From NCBI GenBank assembly GCA_031963045.1, contig JASSUK010000025.1, forward strand, positions 62,001-126,000: DNA of 64,000 nt. The letters run 5' to 3'. The notes under the pieces were generated by a model. That model had not been told where the DNA came from and ran no database searches. It worked only from the letters and a program-made list of their open reading frames with translations. Positions 1 through 8,144 of this stretch are shown piece by piece. Position numbers and translations under genes: made by a program. Within the stretch, counting starts at the first letter, position 1. Each line of letters starts with the position of its first letter. The stretch is from JASSUD01 sp031963045. Lineage in GTDB: Bacteria > Pseudomonadota > Gammaproteobacteria > Burkholderiales > Burkholderiaceae.

Positions 1-18
1 TGCACTATCCATTCACTA

Positions 19-1185
19 TTAGAATGCGTGACGGATACCAACACGTGCAACACGTTGTCTGCCAGTATCAGAAGGCGAGAAGCCATTGATTTCAGCAAGA
101 GCATCCTGGCCGAGGGAGTTTGTACCAGTTGCATTTTGACCAGCTGCTACGATGTATACATCAGTACGCTTGGACAATGCATAGTCTAGACCAAGGTTAA
201 GCTGCTTGTAACGCGCACCTTTTTGGCCAGAAACGCTGTTACCTTTTGTGTAGTTAACAGCAACAAGACCGGACAATACTGGGGAGAATTGATAAGCCAA
301 GCTAGCTTCAGTGCTGTTCAAAGTACCTTTGCTTTTGACTGCATCAACAAGGCCAACATCTTTGAATTGTACATTGCTGTATGTTGCGCCAGCTGTGAAC
401 GGACCGAAAGCATAAGTACCGCCTGCTGTAGCAATTTGCAATGTATTTGCAGTAGCAGAAAATCCGCGGGTTACAAGGCTACCAGAAACTACAGGAACGC
501 CAGCAGTGTTACCGTAGAAGGAAGTATTGGGGTTCTTGGCTTTCAAGAATGCAGCACCTAAAGCCAAGGGGCCATTTGCGAAACCAGCACCAGCAGACCA
601 AACTTGTTTGTTGGAGAAGTTACCAGGCGTGCCACCCAAGCTATACAAACCACCGAAAGTTACGCCATCGTAATTTGCGCTGGTGTATTTAACAGCGTTA
701 TCAATACGTTGTGAACCATTCAAGTTGTCGAGGTCACCAGGATGTGCTGCAAACTCGGTACCACCACGGTTGCTAGCTGCTAAAGGAGCAACAAAGTCGC
801 TGATCGAGTCATATTGACGACCCAATGTAACGGAACCAAAGTCACCAGCCAAACCAACAAAAGCTTGACGGCCGAACAATTTGCCACCTTGGCCATGCTC
901 ACCATTGTTTACATCAAAGCCGCTTTCGAGTGTGAAGATAGCTTTGAGACCATTGCCCAAATCTTCAACACCGCGCAGGCCCCAACGGCTACCTTGCATA
1001 ACGCCACTGGACAAAGCATAGGAACGGCCAGCATTAACAGGCTTACCAGCAACATCAAAGGAGCTAGTTTTGGTAGCGTAGTTAACACCAGTATCAATCA
1101 AACCATAAAGCGTAACACTGCTTTCAGCTTGCGCAGCGCCAGCAAATGCACCAAAGGCTGCAAGCGCGATAAGCGATTTTTTCAT
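19..1185 (-). CDS. Gram-negative general porin (Burkholderia type), copy 1
   Basis: A trimeric outer-membrane beta-barrel channel for small hydrophilic solutes. The 388-aa product opens with a Sec signal peptide that ends in AQA after about 20 residues, followed by ESSVTLYGLIDTGVNY, the typical first strand of the Burkholderia/Neisseria porin family. Further family marks are GSRWGLRGVEDLGNGLKAIF near residue 65 and a C-terminal aromatic residue (RVGIRHAF) of the kind recognised by the BAM machinery. The ATG follows a GGAGATC ribosome-binding site. A close paralogue of similar length lies directly upstream on the same strand, so this is a tandem duplication. The untranslated leader is long and shares a box with the second copy. 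Family identification is secure; substrate preference cannot be read. Confidence 0.95.
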   Translation of the reverse strand: MKKSLIALAAFGAFAGAAQAESSVTLYGLIDTGVNYATKTSSFDVAGKPVNAGRSYALSSGVMQGSRWGLRGVEDLGNGLKAIFTLESGFDVNNGEHGQGGKLFGRQAFVGLAGDFGSVTLGRQYDSISDFVAPLAASNRGGTEFAAHPGDLDNLNGSQRIDNAVKYTSANYDGVTFGGLYSLGGTPGNFSNKQVWSAGAGFANGPLALGAAFLKAKNPNTSFYGNTAGVPVVSGSLVTRGFSATANTLQIATAGGTYAFGPFTAGATYSNVQFKDVGLVDAVKSKGTLNSTEASLAYQFSPVLSGLVAVNYTKGNSVSGQKGARYKQLNLGLDYALSKRTDVYIVAAGQNATGTNSLGQDALAEINGFSPSDTGRQRVARVGIRHAF

Positions 1186-1460
1186 TCAAAGATCTCCAAA
1201 GGGGGATTGAATTACATACTAATAAAAAAACAATACGGAATTCAGAGCTAGCTAACAGAAGTAGCTGCAACTTACGTTTTTTAGGCTACTTGCTATTAAT
1301 CTAATTTCGTAACCAACGAGAAGCTGAGCGCGAATGTAGCAAACTTGCCCCACTGATTAAAGAGAAAATAGATTTTTAGCCGATAAGTCCTACTTTTTGT
1401 CGTATTTTTGCAACAGTTTCTAGCCATGTAGCGCTTAGTACCGGTCTGTGAGGATTGCAT
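1186..1460 (-). promoter_or_regulatory. Leader and promoter region of porin copy 1
   Basis: This stretch carries no gene of its own. On the minus strand it holds a segment (about 1325-1415) that is also found upstream of porin copy 2 (about 2822-2908). Shared pieces are TGTAGCAAACTTG and, farther out, a CTGTTGCAAAAAT element whose TTGCAA could serve as a -35 box. The box lies roughly 200 bases before the start codon in both cases, which suggests a conserved promoter and a long 5' leader. I could not pick a convincing -10 box at canonical spacing. Confidence 0.4.
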
Positions 1461-1497
1461 AAAAAATGCCCGTGTCAAAAGACCACGGGCATTTTTT
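1461..1497 (-). terminator. Rho-independent terminator after porin copy 2
   Basis: The arms AAAAATGCCCGTG and CACGGGCATTTTT flank a short loop, giving a strong GC stem with a run of A on one side and a run of T on the other. It therefore works in either direction. It lies 40 bases past the stop codon of the second porin on the minus strand and insulates it from the first porin. Confidence 0.85.
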
Positions 1498-1536
1498 GCA
1501 AGGAACGGATCACATTACGTGTACGGTCAACTATTA

Positions 1537-2694
1537 TTAAAATGCGTGACGGATACCAATGCGTGCTACGCGCTGTCTGCCATTCATGGAAGGTGAAAGC
1601 CCTTTCATGTGAGCCACTGAATCTAAACCAAAAGAATCCGTACCGCTTGCGTTTTGACCTGCTGCTACGAGGTACACATCGGTACGTTTAGAGAGTGCGT
1701 AGTTTAGACCCACATTGAGTTGCTTATACTTTCCTCCAGGCTCACCAACCGTGCCCGTGCTGTTCGTATAGTTAGCAGAAACGATACCAGACAGTACTGG
1801 AGAGAACTGGTAACTCAAACTGGCTTCTGTAGTATGGAATATAGCGAGGCCATCTATAATGTCATCGCCTTTGTATCGCACATTGCTATAGGCCAAGCCA
1901 GCAGTGAAGGGGCCAAAAGAGTAGGTGCCAGCCGCTGTGATTATTTGCATGGTTTTTGCGAGAGCGCCAAAACCATCAATGGCGCCGTTGGCTTCGTTAA
2001 GCGTCTGTTTTGGGGAGTAGTCAAAGAACGACACAGCAGGATTATTTGCCTTCAAGACCGATGCGCCTAAAGCCAAAGGGCCATTTGCAAAGTTCGCACC
2101 TGCAGACCAAACTTGATTTTTAGAAAAACTGCCAGGAGCTCCACCGAAGCTATATAAACCACCGAAGGTGATGCCATCATAATTTGCGCTGGTAAATTTG
2201 ATTGCGTTATTGATGCGATATGAATTGTCTAAGTTATCTAGGTCCCCTGGGTGGGCTGCAAAGTCACCTGCGCCGCGATTACTGGCCACTAAAGGCGCAA
2301 CAAAATCATTGGTAGAATCATATTGACGACCAACCGTAACCGAGCCAAATTCTCCGGTTAAACCAACAAAAGCTTGCTCATTGAACAGTTTGCCGCTCTG
2401 GGCATACTCTCCATTGAATGCATCAAACCCGCTCTCTAGTGTAAAGATGGCTTTGAGACCATTGCCCAAATCTTCAACCCCGCGCAAGCCCCACAGGCTT
2501 CCTTGCAGGGTGCCACTGGAAAGACGCAAAGCGCGACCAGTTTCCACGGTGCTAGGCACGGTGTTGACGTTTGACGCCGACGTGATGTAATCCATGCCCA
2601 TATCTATCACACCATATAGTGTGACACTGCTTTCTGCTTGTGCTGCGCCTGCAAAGGCGCTGAAGGCCGCAAGTGTAATAAGCGATTTTTTCAT
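1537..2694 (-). CDS. Gram-negative general porin (Burkholderia type), copy 2
   Basis: A second outer-membrane porin of 385 aa, with the same signal peptide (MKKSLITLAAFSAFAGAAQA), the same first strand (ESSVTLYGVIDMG) and the same C-terminal RIGIRHAF as the downstream copy. Sequence between the two is alike along the whole length, with most differences in the stretches expected to be extracellular loops, for example the segment around residues 205-235. It ends before a strong bidirectional terminator. The upstream region shares a conserved box with copy 1, so both may be under the same control. The pair probably arose by tandem duplication followed by loop divergence. Confidence 0.95.
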   Translation of the reverse strand: MKKSLITLAAFSAFAGAAQAESSVTLYGVIDMGMDYITSASNVNTVPSTVETGRALRLSSGTLQGSLWGLRGVEDLGNGLKAIFTLESGFDAFNGEYAQSGKLFNEQAFVGLTGEFGSVTVGRQYDSTNDFVAPLVASNRGAGDFAAHPGDLDNLDNSYRINNAIKFTSANYDGITFGGLYSFGGAPGSFSKNQVWSAGANFANGPLALGASVLKANNPAVSFFDYSPKQTLNEANGAIDGFGALAKTMQIITAAGTYSFGPFTAGLAYSNVRYKGDDIIDGLAIFHTTEASLSYQFSPVLSGIVSANYTNSTGTVGEPGGKYKQLNVGLNYALSKRTDVYLVAAGQNASGTDSFGLDSVAHMKGLSPSMNGRQRVARIGIRHAF

Positions 2695-2726
2695 TCACGG
2701 AGCTTTAAAAAAGTGAGAGGAATGTG

Positions 2727-2747
2727 GGGCAATTGAGGACACGCCCT
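2727..2747. repeat. Family B repeat tip upstream of porin 2
   Basis: The sequence ending in TTGAGGACACGCCCT matches the end of the family B elements seen at 26475, 33734, 40003 and 60141. Only the terminal part is present. It sits in the porin leader between the promoter box and the start codon, so it may alter the 5' untranslated RNA. Confidence 0.6.
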
Positions 2748-3014
2748 AATTTTGTACTACTGAATATTCTTAAGACTGCCTATTGCTACTCTATTTTTTG
2801 ATAGCAATAAACTGGCGAGGCCGAGTGTAGCAAACTTGGAAAAAGGGCCAGATGAGAATAAGACTTTGCTTAAGTATGATTTATTTTTTGTATCATTTTT
2901 GCAACAGAATACGCTGATTAATCACTCGGTATAGGTAGTGGAATTAAACGAGTGATAATGAATCTTCAATGTATATCGACATGCTTCATGTCTGCTTTTT
3001 AAAGCTATAAAAAA

Positions 3015-3740
3015 ATGACCATAGATGATTGCATCAAAAAAATAGACCACCATCTGCGAGCGTTTACAGGAGTGGTGTCTGCGGGTGCGCAACCTTTCCC
3101 TCAGAAACCGCTGCAAACTGGCTCTGAAACACTGCAGGCAGACTGCGAGGTATCCACGGAACATTCCTATGCCAAAGTGAACCAAACTAGTCAGGGAGAG
3201 GGGATAGAGGGCGAGCAAACCCCTTGGTCTGCACAGGAGAAAAAGCATGCAGCCCGTTTAATGCGCGTGAATCATGTAGGTGAAATTTGTGCCCAAGCTT
3301 TGTACCAAGCGCAGAGACAAGCTACGCATTCGGAGCCATTACGCGCGCTTTTTGAAAAAGCTGCTGATGAAGAAGAAGACCATTTGAATTGGACTGCAGA
3401 ACGATTGAAGCAGCTAGGCACACGCCCAAGCTTGTTGAACCCTTTTTGGTATAGCGGTTCGTTCGCGATTGGATTGCTAGCGGGGGTATTTGGCGACCGC
3501 TTTAGTTTGGGCATGATGGCGGAAACAGAGCGCCAAGTGGAGCAACATCTCGCAGGTCATCTTAAGCAGTGGCCAGCACATGACGCTATTTCAATAGCGA
3601 TTCTCGAACGTATGATCGCTGATGAAATTGCCCATGGTAAAACCGCTTTGCATGCCGGCGGCATCGTATTGCCACGACCAGTTCGTTTTTTAATGCGTGT
3701 TGCTGCACGTGTGATGACTAGTACGGCGTATTACATATAG
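3015..3740 (+). CDS. coq7: Demethoxyubiquinone hydroxylase (Coq7)
   Basis: A di-iron monooxygenase that hydroxylates 2-polyprenyl-3-methyl-6-methoxybenzoquinol, the next-to-last step of ubiquinone synthesis, at the inner membrane. The iron ligands are visible: the Glu of NHVGEICAQ, the EEEDH motif, the Glu of MMAETERQVEQH, and DEIAHG near the C terminus. The end, MTSTAYYI, is also typical of the family. The 241-aa length is greater than usual because of a Ser/Thr/Gln-rich insertion between about residues 26 and 72, before the conserved core starts at QEKKHAARLMRVNHVGE. The gene stands alone between the porins and the small HhH protein. Confidence 0.95.
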   Translation: MTIDDCIKKIDHHLRAFTGVVSAGAQPFPQKPLQTGSETLQADCEVSTEHSYAKVNQTSQGEGIEGEQTPWSAQEKKHAARLMRVNHVGEICAQALYQAQRQATHSEPLRALFEKAADEEEDHLNWTAERLKQLGTRPSLLNPFWYSGSFAIGLLAGVFGDRFSLGMMAETERQVEQHLAGHLKQWPAHDAISIAILERMIADEIAHGKTALHAGGIVLPRPVRFLMRVAARVMTSTAYYI

Positions 3741-3822
3741 CCAATTGGCAGACTATTAACCATAAAAAAGGCCCACTACACTCAATTCTCCATAAACAAC
3801 TTATTTGAATACGGAGAATACA

Positions 3823-4161
3823 GTGATTAAAAAATGGCTAATAATAGGATGTGTAAGTGCATTTAGCACACTCACCACCATTGCAACAGTGCAAGCAGAG
3901 ATAGCAATCAATACAGCAGAAGAAAGCGCACTACAATCTATCAAAGGAATAGGCCCTACACGTGCAAAACTGATTATCAGCGAGCGCAATCAAAATGGCC
4001 CTTACCGAAATGCAGAAGATTTAGCCGAGCGCATTAGAGGGCTAAGCCAAAAATCCGTGGCTCGTTTAGAAGCACAAGGGCTTATTTTCGGTAACGTTCC
4101 CAACATTCCCCCTCTTCCAAAAAACGCCTCTAAAACAATCCGACCCAAAAATAAACCGTAG
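3823..4161 (+). CDS. Secreted ComEA-like helix-hairpin-helix protein
   Basis: A small DNA-binding protein of the ComEA/HhH type. An N-terminal hydrophobic segment (IKKWLIIGCVSAFSTLTTIATVQA) looks like a signal peptide. It is followed by INTAEESALQSIKGIGPTRAKLII and YRNAEDLAERIRGLSQKSV, the double HhH arrangement of ComEA and of small periplasmic relatives. I chose the GTG at 3823 because a GGAG lies 6-8 bases upstream; a TTG at 3805 is in frame but lacks a ribosome-binding site. In naturally competent bacteria ComEA binds incoming DNA in the periplasm. A single HhH protein does not prove competence here, since no other com gene is in the window. Confidence 0.75.
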   Translation: MIKKWLIIGCVSAFSTLTTIATVQAEIAINTAEESALQSIKGIGPTRAKLIISERNQNGPYRNAEDLAERIRGLSQKSVARLEAQGLIFGNVPNIPPLPKNASKTIRPKNKP

Positions 4162-4211
4162 GTTCGTGCCTCACCACCAACCTACCGTCCTTTGTTGGTT
4201 GGTGGAGTTGA
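4159..4211. repeat. Fragment of family A repeat
   Basis: The inverted end GTTCGTGCCTCACCACCAAC followed by CTAC is the tip of the family A element found complete at 7824 and 8011. It begins at the stop codon of the HhH gene (TAG read within GTAGG), then continues into a second TTGGTTGGTGGAGTT motif. It lies between convergent genes and may help end transcription. Confidence 0.65.
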
Positions 4212-4264
4212 ATAGCACCATTCATAGCTATTTCGCCAGATTGCATAATAAAAATATCGCTTTT

Positions 4265-6919
4265 TTATGCAGCTTTAAAAGCGGATATAAAAAATGCCCA
4301 TGCTCTTTGAAAAGGGGATAGGATAAATCCCATAAATTTACGAAAGTTTGAAGAATAACCATTCACTGCGGATTTACAGTCAGCATATGCTTTACTGCTT
4401 AATATCTTAGGATCCTTGACACTCTCAACATATCTAGTGAGTAGTTCAATTGCGTGAGGCCAAGTTTTGTTATCTAAGTTCTTTGTGCTCTGAGCAACCA
4501 CGCTTAGGAGTATGTTTAAAGAAGAATATTTAGAAACCCTGCCTAATCTTTTCTGAATCAGTGTAAAAAAATGGTAGTTAATCTCCGGGGACGTCTTATC
4601 TCTCCATTTGAATGCGTCAGTAACCTGTACTAGGATCTGCTCAGATTCAGATGCAGGCAATCGGTCTATATTTTTTTCAATCAAGCTAAAAATACGAGAT
4701 AGCTCTTCTTGTTTCAGTTGTGCGGCTGATAATAAATAGTACATTCTCTCCGCCACTTTCTCCAAAATTTTACCAATCTGACTAGGAGCAATAGTAGGTA
4801 GCTTATTTTCAAGCAAATCCAAAACCTGCGAGTGCACGGCTTCTGATGCGAAATGCCCCAGCCCCTGTGTCAGCACTTTTAAGATTGGCTCAATCTTGTT
4901 ATTAGAGATAGTAGGTAAGTTGCTCTCAAGCACACTCAAAATACGCTGTTGCACGGTCTCTGATGCGGAGTCTCTTAACCACCACGCCAGACTCTCTAAG
5001 ATTGATCCAATCTTATTCTGAGAAATAGCAGGTAAGTTGTTCTCAAGTAAATCCAAAATCTGCGATTGTGTGGCTTCTGATGCTAGCGATCTCTCCCGCA
5101 GTAACCGTGCGAATTTCAACCCATCTGTCAGTATCTCTAAGATTGACTCAATCTTATTATTAGGAAGAGTAGGCAAATTGTTCTTAAGTATACTTAAAAC
5201 CTGCTCCTGTACGGTTTCTGATGCGGAGTCTCTTAACCCCAGCGCCAGACTCTCTAAGATTGATCCAATCTTGTTCTTAGAAATAGCAAGCAAGTTTTTC
5301 TCAAACATACTCAAAGCACACTGCTGCAAGGCTTCTGATGCTAACTTTCCAAGGCTATATGCCAGCTGCCTTAAGCTTAACTCAATATAGTCATTAGGAA
5401 TAGCGGATAAATTGATTTCAAGCACATCCAAAGCGCGCCGCTGCAAGTCTTCTGATTTTAAGCCCACATTGCATGCCAGCCCAGCCAAAATGCTCTCAAT
5501 TTGACCAGGAGCGATAGTAGGCAGCTTACTCTCAAGCAAATCGAAAACCTGCAACTGCAAGGCTTCTGATTTTAGTTGCAGTAGCTCCCATGTCAGGCTA
5601 CCTAAGAGTGATCCAATATCGTTATTAGAAATAGCAGGTAAGTCTTTCTCAAACAAACTCAAAGCCCGATGCTGCAAGGCTTCTGATGTTAACTCTCCAA
5701 GCCTTTTTGCTAGTTTCACTAAAATTGGCTCAATCTTGTCTTTAGGAATGGTAAGCAGCTTTTCTTCGATGAGCTCCAAAAAAGCGGATTGATCTCTCTC
5801 GCTTTCTTTAGAAATATCGAGACATGAAGTTAGTTTTGCCAAAACCCGTACGCGGATGGACATCGCGTTTGCATCAGCTGGGGTGGCATCTATTTTCTCT
5901 TCAAAAAAATTAATCAGATCAACTGAATTTATCCTGGCATGCCTGGCCATTGAAGCAAGCTCAACCAGGAACAGTCCACGCTGGTCCCCGGAGAAATCAT
6001 TAATTTTCTGTGCAAGTGTATGAAAAATATAACTGAGACCAATATGGCGGTCAAAATTTTCTATTTGCAAGCGATACATGCCGCTATGCACTGATGTTAG
6101 GATTAAAGACAGCTCCTTACTCGAGGTATCTTTCAGTCTGCTGGTCAATGCCTGAAAACACGCTGCACTACTTAATACTATAGGCTTTTTTTTGAGGAGC
6201 CCGATTATAAAGTTGCCCAAGTAATCTTTATGCAATACACGAATTACTTTTTCTATTACAGGTGCATAATCTGAGTCAGAAGATGATTCGTTTAGTAGGG
6301 GGAAAGTATCTGTGCCCAGTAATTCATTTCTTTTTGCATGGCCTATTAGCCTATTTCCTTCTTTTGCAAAAAATTCCTGAAAACTCCATGGCATATTCGG
6401 GAGCGATTTGAATAATGCTTCCCCCAATTCCTTATTTTCCAAAGAAAAAGCTTTAATATTTTCTTGTAATTGTTTGAAATGGGTTTCTTCTTTTAAAGCA
6501 GGAATCATTAAACAGGTACGTTGAATAATTTGCGCTTTTTTTTCTTCTATTTTTGAGCGGTCACTTGGTAAGGTTAGTGCTGCTTTTAGATTTAAACCAT
6601 TTTCTTCAACAAAAAAATCTAAAACTGCATAAAACAATGCCAGAGGAAGATTTGTTTCATTAATTAGAATATGGATGAGAATATTGCATATGGGTCCTGC
6701 ATTGTTCCGTTGTTTTACAGGATCAAGATTCAACAAAAATTTTGGAATGAGCTTCAAGCCTAGATCTCTCTTCTCATTTTCATTTATTTTCTCAAAAACC
6801 ATTTCCATAATTTCAGGAGGTAGGTCTTTTACGGATTTTTTATTTTCTTGGGGCGTACTTTCTGTTTGAATGGACGGTATTGAAGTAAGGGAGGGCGAGT
6901 GGCTGGCAATTTTGGGCAT
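4265..6919 (-). CDS. F-box-like protein with tandem helical repeats, putative effector
   Basis: An 884-aa protein of no firm family. Residues 30-66 (VKDLPPEIMEMVFEKI and the following DLGLKLIPKFLLNL) resemble a eukaryotic F-box, which in plants, animals and fungi recruits Skp1 and the SCF ubiquitin ligase. From roughly residue 400 to 715 it has about ten repeats of some 36-40 residues with the pattern A-S-E-x-(L/V)-Q-x-x-(A/V)-L-x-x-L-E-x-x-L-P-x-I-x-x-x-x-I-x-x-I-L, probably paired helices like HEAT or TPR-like solenoids. No signal peptide is visible. Flanking genes are unrelated. By analogy with F-box effectors of intracellular bacteria it could be a secreted modulator of host ubiquitination. 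The F-box reading is by eye and moderate; the repeat structure is clear. Confidence 0.7.
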   Translation of the reverse strand: MPKIASHSPSLTSIPSIQTESTPQENKKSVKDLPPEIMEMVFEKINENEKRDLGLKLIPKFLLNLDPVKQRNNAGPICNILIHILINETNLPLALFYAVLDFFVEENGLNLKAALTLPSDRSKIEEKKAQIIQRTCLMIPALKEETHFKQLQENIKAFSLENKELGEALFKSLPNMPWSFQEFFAKEGNRLIGHAKRNELLGTDTFPLLNESSSDSDYAPVIEKVIRVLHKDYLGNFIIGLLKKKPIVLSSAACFQALTSRLKDTSSKELSLILTSVHSGMYRLQIENFDRHIGLSYIFHTLAQKINDFSGDQRGLFLVELASMARHARINSVDLINFFEEKIDATPADANAMSIRVRVLAKLTSCLDISKESERDQSAFLELIEEKLLTIPKDKIEPILVKLAKRLGELTSEALQHRALSLFEKDLPAISNNDIGSLLGSLTWELLQLKSEALQLQVFDLLESKLPTIAPGQIESILAGLACNVGLKSEDLQRRALDVLEINLSAIPNDYIELSLRQLAYSLGKLASEALQQCALSMFEKNLLAISKNKIGSILESLALGLRDSASETVQEQVLSILKNNLPTLPNNKIESILEILTDGLKFARLLRERSLASEATQSQILDLLENNLPAISQNKIGSILESLAWWLRDSASETVQQRILSVLESNLPTISNNKIEPILKVLTQGLGHFASEAVHSQVLDLLENKLPTIAPSQIGKILEKVAERMYYLLSAAQLKQEELSRIFSLIEKNIDRLPASESEQILVQVTDAFKWRDKTSPEINYHFFTLIQKRLGRVSKYSSLNILLSVVAQSTKNLDNKTWPHAIELLTRYVESVKDPKILSSKAYADCKSAVNGYSSNFRKFMGFILSPFQRAWAFFISAFKAA

Positions 6920-7024
6920 TATATTTTGGTCTTTGTGTTTTTAAGTAAGAAAATTCTGTATTTTGATATAAGAATTATTATATATGATTTATCTGACCGT
7001 ACCCTAGCATGTGTACCCCTACTT

Positions 7025-7498
7025 TTAATTCTTGCTTTTGAGAGTTTGGAAGTCTGACGGTGCACATTGCGTGGATGACGCTTCCCATGGGTTCAGTATT
7101 TTTACTCTAGTAGGCTTAAAGTCAGCTACATTCCGAGTCACTACCACCATTGCATGAACCATTGCCGTTGCAGCAATAAGCGCATCTCTGTCTGAACGAG
7201 GGTTTGGCACATGCAATTTTGCGCATTGCTGGGCAACAGCCGTATCCACGCTGAGAATGCGGCCACAGAAAGCCGGTAATAAGTGCGTATCCAGCCAAGT
7301 ACGGAGTACCGCTCCTTGTGACGCGTCTCGACGTTCTATTAATAGGATGCCTGTTTCTAACTCCAATATCGTAATAGAAGATAAGAATAGATCTGCCGCT
7401 GAAACGGTGTTGGCCCATGCCAGAACGTTTTTGTTGAGCTTGCCGGTTTTCGCCTTACGTAACTCGGAAACTACATTAGTATCAAGTAAATACATCAA
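7025..7498 (-). CDS. PIN-domain toxin, VapC/FitB-like
   Basis: A PIN-fold Mg2+-dependent ribonuclease, the toxin of a type II toxin-antitoxin pair. Visible active-site acids are Asp6 in YLLDTNVVSEL, Glu46 in ILELETG and Asp105 in RSDRDALIAATA. The length (157 aa) fits, though the tail after about residue 143 is extended. The ATG overlaps the TGA of the antitoxin gene by four bases, which implies translational coupling. All catalytic acids are present, so the toxin looks intact. Its RNA target cannot be told from sequence; FitB-type relatives in Burkholderiales often sit in accessory regions like this one. Confidence 0.88.
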   Translation of the reverse strand: MMYLLDTNVVSELRKAKTGKLNKNVLAWANTVSAADLFLSSITILELETGILLIERRDASQGAVLRTWLDTHLLPAFCGRILSVDTAVAQQCAKLHVPNPRSDRDALIAATAMVHAMVVVTRNVADFKPTRVKILNPWEASSTQCAPSDFQTLKSKN

Positions 7499-7752
7499 AA
7501 GAAGTCCGCTGGACGATGAAGGTCACTGTTTAAACGAGGCGGCTCGAAATCAACCTCCGCAGCGCTTGGCATAGCGAGCAACTCAATAATGCTTGTCTGG
7601 TTGCCGGTAATGTGTCTGTATTGCTCAATACTCAACAACACATGTGCCGGACGACCGCGGTCCGTGATAAATACGGGGCCACTTTTAGCAGCTTTCTTTG
7701 CTTGACTAAGATCGTGATTAAAAGCCCGACTGGAAATGGTGGTGATCGTCAT
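7495..7752 (-). CDS. Phd/YefM-family antitoxin
   Basis: An 85-aa antitoxin of the Phd/YefM fold. The N-terminal half, from TITTISSRAFNHDLSQAKKA to GPVFITDRGRPAHVLLSIEQY, is the dimerising DNA-binding domain of the family. The acidic/proline C-terminal half, ending in RPADFF, should wrap around the PIN toxin encoded downstream. AAGGAGC precedes the ATG at good spacing. A perfect inverted repeat just upstream is the likely autoregulatory operator. Confidence 0.88.
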   Translation of the reverse strand: MTITTISSRAFNHDLSQAKKAAKSGPVFITDRGRPAHVLLSIEQYRHITGNQTSIIELLAMPSAAEVDFEPPRLNSDLHRPADFF

Positions 7753-7767
7753 GCTTGCTCCTTGATA

Positions 7768-7801
7768 ATTTAATATGTAGTTACGTTACTACATATTAAA
7801 T
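7768..7801. promoter_or_regulatory. Palindromic operator of the toxin-antitoxin operon
   Basis: Perfect 13-bp arms ATTTAATATGTAG and CTACATATTAAAT are separated by eight bases (TTACGTTA). The site begins 15 bases upstream of the antitoxin start codon. Phd-family antitoxins repress their own promoters by binding such palindromes, so this is the expected place for conditional autoregulation. The binding itself is an inference. Confidence 0.75.
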
Positions 7802-7823
7802 ATTTGATCAATGACCTTGTCGG

Positions 7824-7957
7824 GTAGGTTGGTGGTGAGGCACGAACCCCAACATGCGCAACGCTGACTTTTGAGCTTTGGTTTTGGCGTTTATAAGCCG
7901 GTCATCAAGGATGCAGTGGCCTGCATGTTGGGGTTCCCTTCGTCACCGCCAACCTAC
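7824..7957. repeat. Family A inverted-repeat element, complete copy 1
   Basis: A 134-bp element. Its left end GTAGGTTGGTGGTGAGGCAC and right end, ending in CACCGCCAACCTAC, form inverted repeats of about 34 bp with few mismatches. The centre includes TTTGGCGTTTATAAGCCGG. It is almost identical to the copy at 8011-8144 in length and sequence. It has no coding capacity and resembles a MITE or a large REP-type element. Confidence 0.85.
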
Positions 7958-8010
7958 CGCGCTCTTGTGGTTGGTGGAGTTTGATAAAGCTCTTTTATGT
8001 ATGCATTTCG

Positions 8011-8144
8011 GTAGGTTGGTGGTGAGGCACGAACCCCAACATGCGCGCCATAGGCTTTTGAGCTTTGGTTTTGGCGTTTATAAGCCGGTCATCAAGGATG
8101 CAGTGGCCTGCATGTTGGGGTTCCCTTCGTCACCGCCAACCTAC
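8011..8144. repeat. Family A inverted-repeat element, complete copy 2
   Basis: A second 134-bp copy in the same orientation, 53 bp after copy 1. Its right end overlaps the end of the hldA gene: the TAG stop codon of hldA at 8141-8143 is read inside the terminal GTAGG of the element. Between the copies lies a shorter GGTTGGTGGAGTTTG motif related to the element ends. Confidence 0.85.

Noticed and set aside
223..561. Open frame on the plus strand across the first porin gene
   Set aside because: It lies antisense to a clear porin with signal peptide and family motifs; similar shadow frames occur across the second porin.
3823..4161. Evidence of natural competence from the ComEA-like protein
   Set aside because: A lone small HhH protein is common in non-competent bacteria and no other competence gene is in the window.
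7824..8144. Possible CRISPR array from the direct repeats
   Set aside because: There are only two 134-bp units with inverted ends, not short repeats with unique spacers.
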